From JBOGGN01 sp050744165 (GTDB taxonomy: Bacteria > Actinomycetota > Acidimicrobiia > Acidimicrobiales > Palsa-688), in NCBI GenBank assembly GCA_050744165.1, contig JBOGGN010000202.1, forward strand, positions 1 through 11,190: a stretch of DNA of 11,190 nucleotides, written 5' to 3'. Made by a program: the position numbers and the translations under genes. Shown here piece after piece: positions 1 through 6,512 of the stretch (position 1 is the stretch's first letter; each line of letters opens with the position of its first letter). The notes under the pieces were generated by a model. That model ran no database searches. It saw only the letters and a list, made by a program, of their open reading frames with translations, and was not told where the DNA came from.

Positions 1-1
1 G

Positions 2-1846
2 TACCAGTCCGGGGCACCGAAAGTTACCGAGGCGGTGATCGCCGACGGCCTTGAGTCAGCCAAGACGTGGATCCGGGACAGCATCGAGCTGCAGCGCCGC
101 CTGGTGGCCGAAGCCGGCGCCCGCCCGCCCCTGTCCTACGTCTCGCAGGTCGACTACGGCGACGACGTGGCCGCCCGAGTGGCGGAGATCGGCACCGAGC
201 GGGTGGACCGGGTGACGACCATCACCGCCAAAGCGGAGCGCGAAGCGACCCAGGACGAGGTGGCCCGCTCGATCGTTGCCGACCTGGCCGGCGAGTTCGC
301 CGGTCGCGAAGGTGAGATCAAGTCGGCGGTGAAATCCCTCACCAAGAAGCTGGTCCGTCAGCGGATCGCCACCACCCAGGTCCGTATCGATGGCCGTGGT
401 CCTGCTGACCTTCGACCCTTGTCGTCAGAGGTGGGTATCGTGGCCACCGCCCACGGTTCGGGTTTGTTCCAGCGGGGCGAGACCCAGGTCCTCAACATCA
501 CCACCCTGGGCATGCCCCGCATGGATCAGATGCTCGACACCATCGGCGTCGACGACAAGAAGCGGTACATGCACCACTACAACATGCCGCCCTACGCCAA
601 CGGCGAGGTGGGCCGGGTGGGCAGCCCCAAGCGCCGGGAGATCGGCCACGGCCTCTTGGCCGAGCGGGCGCTTTTGCCGGTGGTGCCGCCGCTCGACGAG
701 TTCCCCTACGCGCTGCGCCTCGTGTCCGACGTCCTGTCGTCCAACGGCTCCACGTCGATGGCCTCGGTCTGTGGCTCGACGCTGTCGCTTATGGACGCCG
801 GGGTGCCGATCAAGGCGCCGGTGGCCGGTATCGCGATGGGTCTGGTCCACGTGGATGGCAGCTACACCACCTTGACCGACATCCTCGGGGCCGAGGACGC
901 CTTCGGGGACATGGACTTCAAGGTGGCGGGCACGGCCGAGTTCGTGACTGCCCTCCAGCTGGACACCAAGATCGACGGCCTGCCGGCTTCGGTGCTGGCG
1001 GCGGCGCTCGGCCAGGCCCGCGACGCCCGGCTTCAGATACTCGAGGTCATGCACGGCGCCATCGCGTCGCCTCGCCCGAGCGTGCGGGACACCGCCCCGA
1101 AGATCGTCACCCTGGAGATCCCGATCGACAAGATCGGCGAGGTCATCGGCCCCAAGGGCAAGGTCATCACCGCCCTGCTGGCCGAGACGGGGACCGACAT
1201 CGCCGTCGACGACGACGGCACGGTGGGCACGGTGAGCATCGCCGCCCGCGACGGTGCTGCCGTCGAGGAGGCCCGGCGGCGCATCGAACTGATCCTGGAT
1301 CCGCCCAAGGCGGAGATGGGGGCCATCTACAGCGGTCGGGTGGTCAACATCACCAAGTTCGGCGCCTTCGTCAACATCCTTCCCGGGCGCGACGGGCTAC
1401 TGCACATCTCCAAGCTGGGCCGGGGCAAGCGCATCGACAAGGTCGAGGACGTGCTCGATCTTGGCGACGAGGTGTCCGTCCGGGTGGACGACATCGATCC
1501 CCAGGGCAAGGTCTCGCTCTCAATTGCGGGCGACGACAGTGGCCCTGGTGGGGGCTCCGGCGGCGCCGGCTTCTCCGGCGCGTCAAGTTCGGGCGATGGG
1601 GGCGACGGGGGCCGTTTCGGCGACCGGGGACGGTCGCGAGGCGCCAGCCACGGGGGCGAGGCCCGGGTTGCGGGCAACGGGTCCGGCGAGACCGACGCTG
1701 CCGCGGCGTCATTCGAGGACAGCTGGGAGAACGAGGCCCGTGCCACGTTCGGGGACCTCGGCCCGGCGAGCGCAGCCGCGCCCGCGGCCTCCGACCGGGA
1801 TCGGGACCGCGACAATCCCCGCCGCAACCCCCGACGCCGGCGGTAG
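2..1846 (+). CDS. pnp: Polyribonucleotide nucleotidyltransferase (PNPase), 5'-truncated by window edge
   Basis: PNPase degrades RNA 3'->5' by phosphorolysis, releasing nucleoside diphosphates, and acts in cytoplasmic RNA turnover. The frame is open from base 2, so the GTG at 35 is an internal codon and the true start lies upstream. The 614 visible residues lack the first RNase PH domain. They hold the helical linker, the second RNase PH domain (near nt 390-1060, with PPYANGEVGRVGSPKRREIG, a SNGSTSMASVCG stretch and GDMDFKVAG carrying the conserved acidic residues), a KH domain (near nt 1100-1300, IGPKGKVI loop) and an S1 domain (near nt 1314-1530, FGAFVNILPGRDGLLHIS). The last ~105 residues form a low-complexity tail: Gly/Ser-rich, then mixed acidic, ending in alternating Asp-Arg and a poly-Arg terminus. 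The M16 peptidase gene follows after 4 nt. Family assignment is certain. Confidence 0.97.
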   Translation, partial: YQSGAPKVTEAVIADGLESAKTWIRDSIELQRRLVAEAGARPPLSYVSQVDYGDDVAARVAEIGTERVDRVTTITAKAEREATQDEVARSIVADLAGEFAGREGEIKSAVKSLTKKLVRQRIATTQVRIDGRGPADLRPLSSEVGIVATAHGSGLFQRGETQVLNITTLGMPRMDQMLDTIGVDDKKRYMHHYNMPPYANGEVGRVGSPKRREIGHGLLAERALLPVVPPLDEFPYALRLVSDVLSSNGSTSMASVCGSTLSLMDAGVPIKAPVAGIAMGLVHVDGSYTTLTDILGAEDAFGDMDFKVAGTAEFVTALQLDTKIDGLPASVLAAALGQARDARLQILEVMHGAIASPRPSVRDTAPKIVTLEIPIDKIGEVIGPKGKVITALLAETGTDIAVDDDGTVGTVSIAARDGAAVEEARRRIELILDPPKAEMGAIYSGRVVNITKFGAFVNILPGRDGLLHISKLGRGKRIDKVEDVLDLGDEVSVRVDDIDPQGKVSLSIAGDDSGPGGGSGGAGFSGASSSGDGGDGGRFGDRGRSRGASHGGEARVAGNGSGETDAAAASFEDSWENEARATFGDLGPASAAAPAASDRDRDRDNPRRNPRRRR

Positions 1847-1850
1847 CCGG

Positions 1851-3149
1851 TTGACGGCGGCGACCGACCTGGCATCGAGCGGCACGGCCTCGGGTAGCTC
1901 CGACAGCCGGGTGTCGGCGACCACCCTCGACTGCGGCCTGAGCGTCGTCGTCGAGCCCATGGCCGACGTCCGCTCGGTAGCCGTCGGCTTCTGGGTGGGT
2001 ACTGGCTCGCGCGACGAGGCTGGCCCCCAGGCGGGCGCCTCCCATTTCCTTGAGCACCTGCTCTTCAAGGGGACCGAGGAACGCAGCGCTCGGGCCATCG
2101 CCGAGGCCATCGACGAGGTGGGCGGGGACATCAACGCCTTCACCACCAAGGAGTACACCGCGTTCTACCTGCGGGTTCTCTCCGACGCCCTGGACCTCGG
2201 CCTCGACATCTTGTCGGACATAATGTGGCAGCCGGCGTTCCGGAGCGAGGATATCGAGGCCGAGCGCCAGGTGATCCTCGAGGAGATCCTGATGCACGCC
2301 GACGAGCCGGCCGATCTGGTCCATGAGGTCCTGGCCGACGCCATGTGGCCGAGCCACCCCCTCGGGCGCGACGTGCTGGGCTCGGAGGAGACGATCGAGG
2401 CGTTGCAGCGCGACGACATCGCCTCGTTCCACCGCCACCACTACCGGCCCGGCAACATCGTGCTGGCGGCTGCCGGCGACGTGGACCCGGCGGCCCTGGC
2501 GGCCGGCATCGGAGCCCGGTTCCGGGGCGGCGTCGGTGGCGGGGAACCGCCCCGGCACGGTCCTGCGGAGGCCTCGCGCTCGCTGGCGGTGCTCAACCGA
2601 TCGACCGAACAGGCCCACCTGATGGTCGGGTACCGGGCCTTCGACCGCGACGACGAAGACCGCTTCGCGCTGGCGGTGCTCGACCACATCGTCGGCGGCG
2701 GCATGTCGAGCCGGCTGTTCCAGGAGATCCGCGAGGACCGCGGCCTGGCCTACTCGGTGTACTCCTACCGGTCGCTGTACGCAACGACTGGGACCTGGGC
2801 GGTGTACGCGGGCACGGCGCCCAACCACGCCCAGGAGGTGCTGCGGCTGATCACCGTCGAGATCGACAAGGTGCTCGAGGGCGGCGCCACCGCCCGGGAG
2901 CTGGCGATGGCCAAGAGCCACCTGCGGGGTTCGCTGGCGCTGGCCCTGGAGGACTCCGGCGCCCGGATGAACCGCCTCGGGCGCAGCCAGCTGGTGCACG
3001 GCCGGGTGCCGAGCCTTGAAGAGGTGGATGAGCTGCTCGAGGCGGTCAGCCTGGACGACCTCAACCGGGTGACCGCCCGGGTGCTCGGGGGGCCGCGGAC
3101 GATTGCCGCGGTGGGGCCGTTCCATGAGGAGGATTTCGCCGGGGGGTAG
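1851..3149 (+). CDS. M16 family zinc metallopeptidase (processing-peptidase-like, PepR type)
   Basis: This is a predicted cytoplasmic M16B zinc endopeptidase of 432 residues, close to the ~440 usual for actinobacterial PepR-type proteins. The inverted zinc motif HFLEH is at residues 65-69, and the distal glutamate ligand is in VILEEI (E145, 75 residues after H69). The second half carries the family-typical GGGMSSRLFQEIREDRGLAYS segment (from about residue 282), which supplies the Arg/Tyr substrate pair. I chose TTG 1851, 4 nt after the pnp stop, because conserved homology begins only about 25 residues later. GTG 1911 is a plausible alternative start. The frame stays open upstream inside pnp, but that part is only a shadow of the pnp tail. 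Tight spacing suggests co-transcription with pnp, as is common in actinobacteria. Physiological substrates of these bacterial proteins are largely unknown. Confidence 0.93.
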   Translation: MTAATDLASSGTASGSSDSRVSATTLDCGLSVVVEPMADVRSVAVGFWVGTGSRDEAGPQAGASHFLEHLLFKGTEERSARAIAEAIDEVGGDINAFTTKEYTAFYLRVLSDALDLGLDILSDIMWQPAFRSEDIEAERQVILEEILMHADEPADLVHEVLADAMWPSHPLGRDVLGSEETIEALQRDDIASFHRHHYRPGNIVLAAAGDVDPAALAAGIGARFRGGVGGGEPPRHGPAEASRSLAVLNRSTEQAHLMVGYRAFDRDDEDRFALAVLDHIVGGGMSSRLFQEIREDRGLAYSVYSYRSLYATTGTWAVYAGTAPNHAQEVLRLITVEIDKVLEGGATARELAMAKSHLRGSLALALEDSGARMNRLGRSQLVHGRVPSLEEVDELLEAVSLDDLNRVTARVLGGPRTIAAVGPFHEEDFAGG

Positions 3150-3178
3150 CAGTGAGGCCGGGCGGGAGCAGTGAGGCC
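3148..3178 (+). repeat. Short tandem direct repeat after the M16 gene
   Basis: The 12-mer AGCAGTGAGGCC occurs twice with a period of 19 nt (3148-3159 and 3167-3178). It starts inside the TAG stop codon of the peptidase gene. No hairpin or T-tract is obvious. It may be a local duplication with no function. Confidence 0.5.
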
Positions 3179-3224
3179 CGAGGGTGACGGGGTCGCTCCC
3201 GGCTTGGCCTCTGGCCCACGCGCC

Positions 3225-3230
3225 TACGCT
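3225..3230 (+). promoter_or_regulatory. Candidate -10 element for leaderless dapB transcript
   Basis: TACGCT (TANNNT type) ends 8 nt before the dapB ATG, and no Shine-Dalgarno sequence lies in between. This geometry suits a leaderless or near-leaderless actinobacterial transcript. The -35 region is unconvincing. It is inference from spacing only. Confidence 0.3.
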
Positions 3231-3238
3231 GGCGACCG

Positions 3239-4015
3239 ATGCGCATCGGGGTGTTCGGCGCCGGGGGACGTATGGGGGCGGAGGTGTGCCGGGTGGTGGC
3301 TGCCGACCCGGACCTGGAGTTGGTGGCCGCCATCGACCCGTTTTGCCCGGGACCTAAGGCCGTCCCCGACGGGGTGGAGATCGTCCCTTCGGCCGACGCC
3401 CTGGAGGAGGCTCGGGTCGAGGTCGCGGTGGACTTCACCGAAGTCTCCGCCGCCCGGGAGAACCTGGCGGTGTGCTCCCGCCTCGGCGTCCATGCGGTGG
3501 TGGGCACCACCGGCTTCTCGGACCACGATCTGGCCGAGTTGGAGCGGCTGTTTCCGGCCTCGGGTGGCGTCGGCTGCTTCATCGCCCCCAACTTCGCCAT
3601 CGGAGCGGTGCTGATGATGCGCTTCGCGGAGCTGGCGGCGCCGTGGTTCGAGTCGGCCGAGATCATCGAGTTGCACCACGACAACAAGGTGGACGCGCCG
3701 TCGGGAACGGCGGTCCTGACGGCGCGGAAGATGGCGGCGGCGTCAGCAGAGTGGACCGCCGACCCAACCAGGACGACCGTGGTCCCTGGGGCCCGGGGCG
3801 GCGAGGGACCGGCGGGCATCCACATCCACTCGGTCCGGCTCCGGGGGCTGGTGGCCCACCAGGAGGTGCTCCTGGGCACTGCGGGGCAGAGCCTGAGCAT
3901 CCGCCACGACTCCTACGACCGGACCTCGTTCATGCCGGGCGTGGTAATGGCCATGAAGGCGGTGCCCAACCACCCGGGGCTCACCGTGGGACTGGACCGA
4001 CTCCTCGGGCTGTAG
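3239..4015 (+). CDS. dapB: 4-hydroxy-tetrahydrodipicolinate reductase
   Basis: DapB reduces 4-hydroxy-tetrahydrodipicolinate with NAD(P)H to tetrahydrodipicolinate, in the diaminopimelate/lysine pathway that feeds peptidoglycan and protein synthesis. The 258 residues compare with ~245-273 in the family. The N-terminal Rossmann loop GAGGRMG is at residues 7-13. A TTGF segment near residues 89-92 fits the conserved GTTG motif. The catalytic/substrate signature is H146-H147-D-N-K150-V-D-A-P-S-G-T, equivalent to E. coli H159/H160/K163. The ATG at 3239 gives the expected N-terminus, with the dinucleotide fold starting at residue 2. There is no Shine-Dalgarno, so initiation may be leaderless. It follows the M16 gene by 89 nt and converges on the minus-strand gene that ends at 4181. 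Confidence 0.96.
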   Translation: MRIGVFGAGGRMGAEVCRVVAADPDLELVAAIDPFCPGPKAVPDGVEIVPSADALEEARVEVAVDFTEVSAARENLAVCSRLGVHAVVGTTGFSDHDLAELERLFPASGGVGCFIAPNFAIGAVLMMRFAELAAPWFESAEIIELHHDNKVDAPSGTAVLTARKMAAASAEWTADPTRTTVVPGARGGEGPAGIHIHSVRLRGLVAHQEVLLGTAGQSLSIRHDSYDRTSFMPGVVMAMKAVPNHPGLTVGLDRLLGL

Positions 4016-4071
4016 GGCGCTGTCGGATGGCGGTAGGAACTCGGGTCTTCGGCCGCCGCAGCTCCCTCTGT

Positions 4072-4197
4072 CGGCTACCCGTCCCCGTCGCCACGGGCGG
4101 TCCGCCTCCACGGGGTCAACGGATGGCGCTGGCGGCTACCCGTCCCCCGTCGTAATGGGCGGTCCGCCGCCACGGGCGGGTCAGAGGATGGCGCTGG
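4072..4197. repeat. 61/65-bp imperfect tandem duplication spanning a gene 3' end
   Basis: Copy 1 (4072-4132) and copy 2 (4133-4197) align end to end, both beginning CGGCTACCCGTCCCC and ending GGATGGCGCTGG. They differ by a few substitutions and by 1- and 3-base insertions in copy 2. Copy 2 contains the last codons and stop (4181-4183) of the minus-strand Ig-like gene. Copy 1 carries an equivalent ASAIR-stop ending. Small inverted repeats occur in it, for example CCCGT-N4-ACGGG at 4084-4097 and CCGCC-N6-GGCGG in copy 2. It could therefore act as a bidirectional terminator between the converging genes, but there is no T-tract. Confidence 0.75.
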
Positions 4198-4661
4198 CGG
4201 TGATCGGGACCTCCGATGGTGCCCCGCCGCTGACCTGGACGACCAGCGTCGCGCTCGACGAACCGGACACGGGGTGGAAAGTGAGCTGGAACTGGCAGTT
4301 CTGCCCCGGCGCCACCGAGCCGGTGCAGCTGCCGGGATCGACCGAGAACCGGGAGGACTGCGGCCCCGTGACGGTCTCGGAGACTCGGGGGAGCGACGCC
4401 GATCCGATATTGGTCACGCTCACCGCGGTGGTGGTCGCGTTGAGGGGCCCGAAAAGAGATGGACGACGGGTTGACGACGAACTGAGCACCGCCACCGCTG
4501 CCCGAGCCCCCGGGCCCCGAGTTGGCGTTGTGTGAGCTCCCGAGCCAACCCTGGCTGATGGCCAGCCCGAGGGCCGCCACCAGGGCGGTCGTCAAGGCCG
4601 CCAGCGCAGTGATCACCAGGTGCGCGCCGGGCAGAAAGGACTTCTTTTCAGGCTCGCCCAC
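4181..4661 (-). pseudogene. Membrane-anchored ASH/choice-of-anchor-D-like Ig domain protein, frameshifted as read
   Basis: The GTG start at 4661 has a strong Shine-Dalgarno (GGAGGA, 4676-4671) 9 nt upstream. The first ~70 residues comprise a short Lys-containing cytoplasmic head, one hydrophobic helix (about residues 14-40, LVITALAALTTALVAALGLAI), a Gly/Ser linker, and FVVNPSSISF, the first strand of an ASH-like Ig fold. The fold then continues in the next frame (GPLNATTTAVSVTNIGSASL, later a Cys-Cys pair and LTFHPVSGSSSATLVVQVSGG) to the stop at 4181. Dropping one base from the A4 run at 4453-4456 (T4 on the coding strand) joins the halves into a 159-residue protein. As read, the first frame instead runs to a stop at 4116. 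This is either a recent inactivation or a sequencing/assembly error. The predicted role is an extracytoplasmic, membrane-tethered adhesion or binding domain. Its function is unknown. Confidence 0.72.
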
Positions 4662-4670
4662 GACAGGTAC

Positions 4671-4676
4671 TCCTCC
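4671..4676 (-). promoter_or_regulatory. Shine-Dalgarno of the Ig-like protein gene
   Basis: GGAGGA on the minus strand, 9 nt before the GTG at 4661. It decides the start codon and argues that the N-terminal membrane segment is genuinely translated. Confidence 0.7.
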
Positions 4677-4708
4677 ACAGCTGGCCGGCGGGCCCCTCCG
4701 ACTGAGCT

Positions 4709-4730
4709 CACGATACCCGGTTGTATCGTG
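4709..4730. promoter_or_regulatory. Perfect palindrome, candidate operator in divergent promoter region
   Basis: CACGATAC-N6-GTATCGTG is a perfect 8+8 bp inverted repeat. It lies in the 143-nt region shared by the minus-strand Ig-like gene (start 4661) and the plus-strand acyl-CoA synthetase gene (start 4805). Each arm contains TATCGT, a TANNNT-type -10 candidate, one per strand. A bound repressor could therefore block both directions. The size and symmetry fit a TetR- or GntR-type dimer. No regulator gene is adjacent, so its identity is unknown. Confidence 0.55.
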
Positions 4731-4804
4731 GCTTCGACGACGCCAGGCCGGTCAGCGGGGGAACGGGCCAGCCGCTCGGACCTGCCAGCCAAAGGGGGAT
4801 TCGC

Positions 4805-6469
4805 ATGCAAGGTCTGATGCAGGACACGCCGTTGACCCTGCCGGTCGTGTTCCGGCGGGCGGAGCGCTTCTTCGGCGACAAGACCATCGTGACCGCCGGC
4901 CGCAAGCCGCCCGAGGGCCCGGCGCCGACCAGCCGGAGCACCTACCGCACCTGGGCCGAGCGCACCCGGCGCCTCGGCGGCGTGCTCGACCAGCTGGGGG
5001 TCAGCGAAGACGGCCGGGTGGCCACCTTTGCCTGGAACAGCACCCGTCACCTGGAGTTGTACTTCGCCGCCCCCTGCACCGGCCGGGTGCTGCACACGTT
5101 GAACATCCGCCTGTTCGCCGAGCAGCTGACCTACATCGTCAACCACGCCGAGGACGAGGTCATCTTCGTCGACCGGTCCCTGATTGGGGCGCTGTGGCGC
5201 CTAGTGCCAACCTTCACCACGGTTCGCCACTTCGTGGTCATGGACGACATCGGCGGGGCCGGGCCCGAGCTCCCCGAGGACCCCCGCCTCCTCGACTACG
5301 AGGAGTTGGTGGCGAAGGCCGACCCGGTGGAGTTCACCGTCAGCGACGAGAACCGGGCGGCGGCCATGTGTTACACGAGCGGCACCACGGGCAACCCCAA
5401 GGGGGTTGTGTACTCGCACCGATCGTCGGTGCTGCACTCGATCGGCGCCATGCTGGCCGACAGCGTCGCGGTCAGCGAGCGCGACGTTGTGCTGCCGGTC
5501 GTGCCCATGTTTCACGCCAACGCCTGGGGCCTGGCCCATGCGGCGGCCTTTGCCGGCGCCAGCCTGGTGTTCCCGGGCCCGGACATGACCCCCGCCGCCA
5601 TCGCCGACCTGATCGAGCGGGAGCGGGTCACCCTGGCCGCCGGGGTCCCCACCATCTGGATGGGGATGCTGCCCCTGCTCGACGGGCGCGACCTGTCGGC
5701 CCTGGACCGCATCGTGTGCGGCGGCTCGGCGGTGCCCAAGGCGCTCTCCGAGGGCTACAAGACCAAGACGGGCAAGCCCATCATGCACGCTTGGGGCATG
5801 ACCGAGACCAGCCCGCTGGGATCGGTCTGCCGGCAGCGGTCCACCTTCGACGCCCTCACGGAGGAGGAGCTGATCGAGCACCGGGCCAGCCAGGGCATTG
5901 CCAGCCCCCTCGTCGACATGCGGGTGGTCGACCCCGACACCCTGGAGGAGCTGCCCTGGGATGGCAAGGCCAGCGGCGAGATCCAGGTTCAAGGGCCCTG
6001 GGTGGCGCGTGGCTACTACAACGACCCCCGCTCCCAGGAGTCCTTCACCGCCGACGGCTGGCTGCGCACGGGGGATGTGGGCACGCTCAGCCCGGAGGGC
6101 TACATCAACCTGGTCGACCGCACCAAAGACCTCATCAAGAGCGGCGGCGAGTGGATCAGCTCGGTTGCTTTGGAGAACGAGATCATGGCCCACCCTGCAG
6201 TCGCCGAGGCGGCGGTCATCGCCATCGACGACGAGCGCTGGGGCGAGCGCCCCTTGGCCTGCGTGGTGGTGAAGACTGGAGAGGCGCTCACCGAGGCCGA
6301 GCTGCTCGACTGGCTGCGGCCCAAGGTGGCCAGCTGGTGGGTGCCCGAAGGCGTCGTGTTCATCGACGAGGTGCCGAAGACGTCGGTCGGCAAGTTCTCG
6401 AAGAAGACGCTCCGGGACCGTTTCGCCGGCTACCAGCCCGCGGCCCACCCGCCGGCCTCCGGCGGTTAG
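4805..6469 (+). CDS. AMP-dependent acyl-CoA synthetase (fatty-acid--CoA ligase, FadD-like)
   Basis: This ANL-superfamily enzyme activates a carboxylic acid with ATP to an acyl-adenylate and then forms the CoA thioester. By overall resemblance the substrate is probably a medium- or long-chain fatty acid. Motifs in the 554 residues: ATP loop YTSGTTGNPKG (190-200), AWGMTETSP (329-337), GWLRTGDVG (418-426), hinge DRTKDLIKSGGEW (from 438) and the C-terminal adenylation lysine K530 in SVGKFSKK. The ATG at 4805 has AGGGGG six nt upstream, and the product begins with QDTPLTLPVVFRRAERFF, typical of the family. The frame is open back to 4721, but that start lies inside the palindromic operator region. 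The gene stands alone, divergent from the Ig-like gene and convergent with the methyltransferase-glycosylase gene. Regulation through the upstream palindrome is likely. Confidence 0.93.
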   Translation: MQGLMQDTPLTLPVVFRRAERFFGDKTIVTAGRKPPEGPAPTSRSTYRTWAERTRRLGGVLDQLGVSEDGRVATFAWNSTRHLELYFAAPCTGRVLHTLNIRLFAEQLTYIVNHAEDEVIFVDRSLIGALWRLVPTFTTVRHFVVMDDIGGAGPELPEDPRLLDYEELVAKADPVEFTVSDENRAAAMCYTSGTTGNPKGVVYSHRSSVLHSIGAMLADSVAVSERDVVLPVVPMFHANAWGLAHAAAFAGASLVFPGPDMTPAAIADLIERERVTLAAGVPTIWMGMLPLLDGRDLSALDRIVCGGSAVPKALSEGYKTKTGKPIMHAWGMTETSPLGSVCRQRSTFDALTEEELIEHRASQGIASPLVDMRVVDPDTLEELPWDGKASGEIQVQGPWVARGYYNDPRSQESFTADGWLRTGDVGTLSPEGYINLVDRTKDLIKSGGEWISSVALENEIMAHPAVAEAAVIAIDDERWGERPLACVVVKTGEALTEAELLDWLRPKVASWWVPEGVVFIDEVPKTSVGKFSKKTLRDRFAGYQPAAHPPASGG

Positions 6470-6512
6470 GAGGTAGGTCGGCGCGGCCGGTGGAGCACTT
6501 GTGCACGAGCCC

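Noticed and set aside
1371..3125. A 584-residue open frame on the minus strand opposite pnp and the M16 gene
   Set aside because: Antisense to two firmly identified genes. It is an artefact of high-GC codon bias and shows no recognisable domain.
3150..3238. Promoter with a clear -35 box or a small gene between the M16 gene and dapB
   Set aside because: No convincing -35 at correct spacing from TACGCT and no supported short frame. Only the -10-like box and the short direct repeat remain.
4016..4071. Terminator hairpin immediately after dapB
   Set aside because: No stable stem followed by a T-tract. The only structured sequence is the tandem repeat that begins at 4072.
6470..6512. Possible rho-independent terminator between the converging synthetase and methyltransferase-glycosylase genes
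   Set aside because: Only a four-base GCAC/GTGC stem with a two-base loop and no T-tract. Too weak to call.
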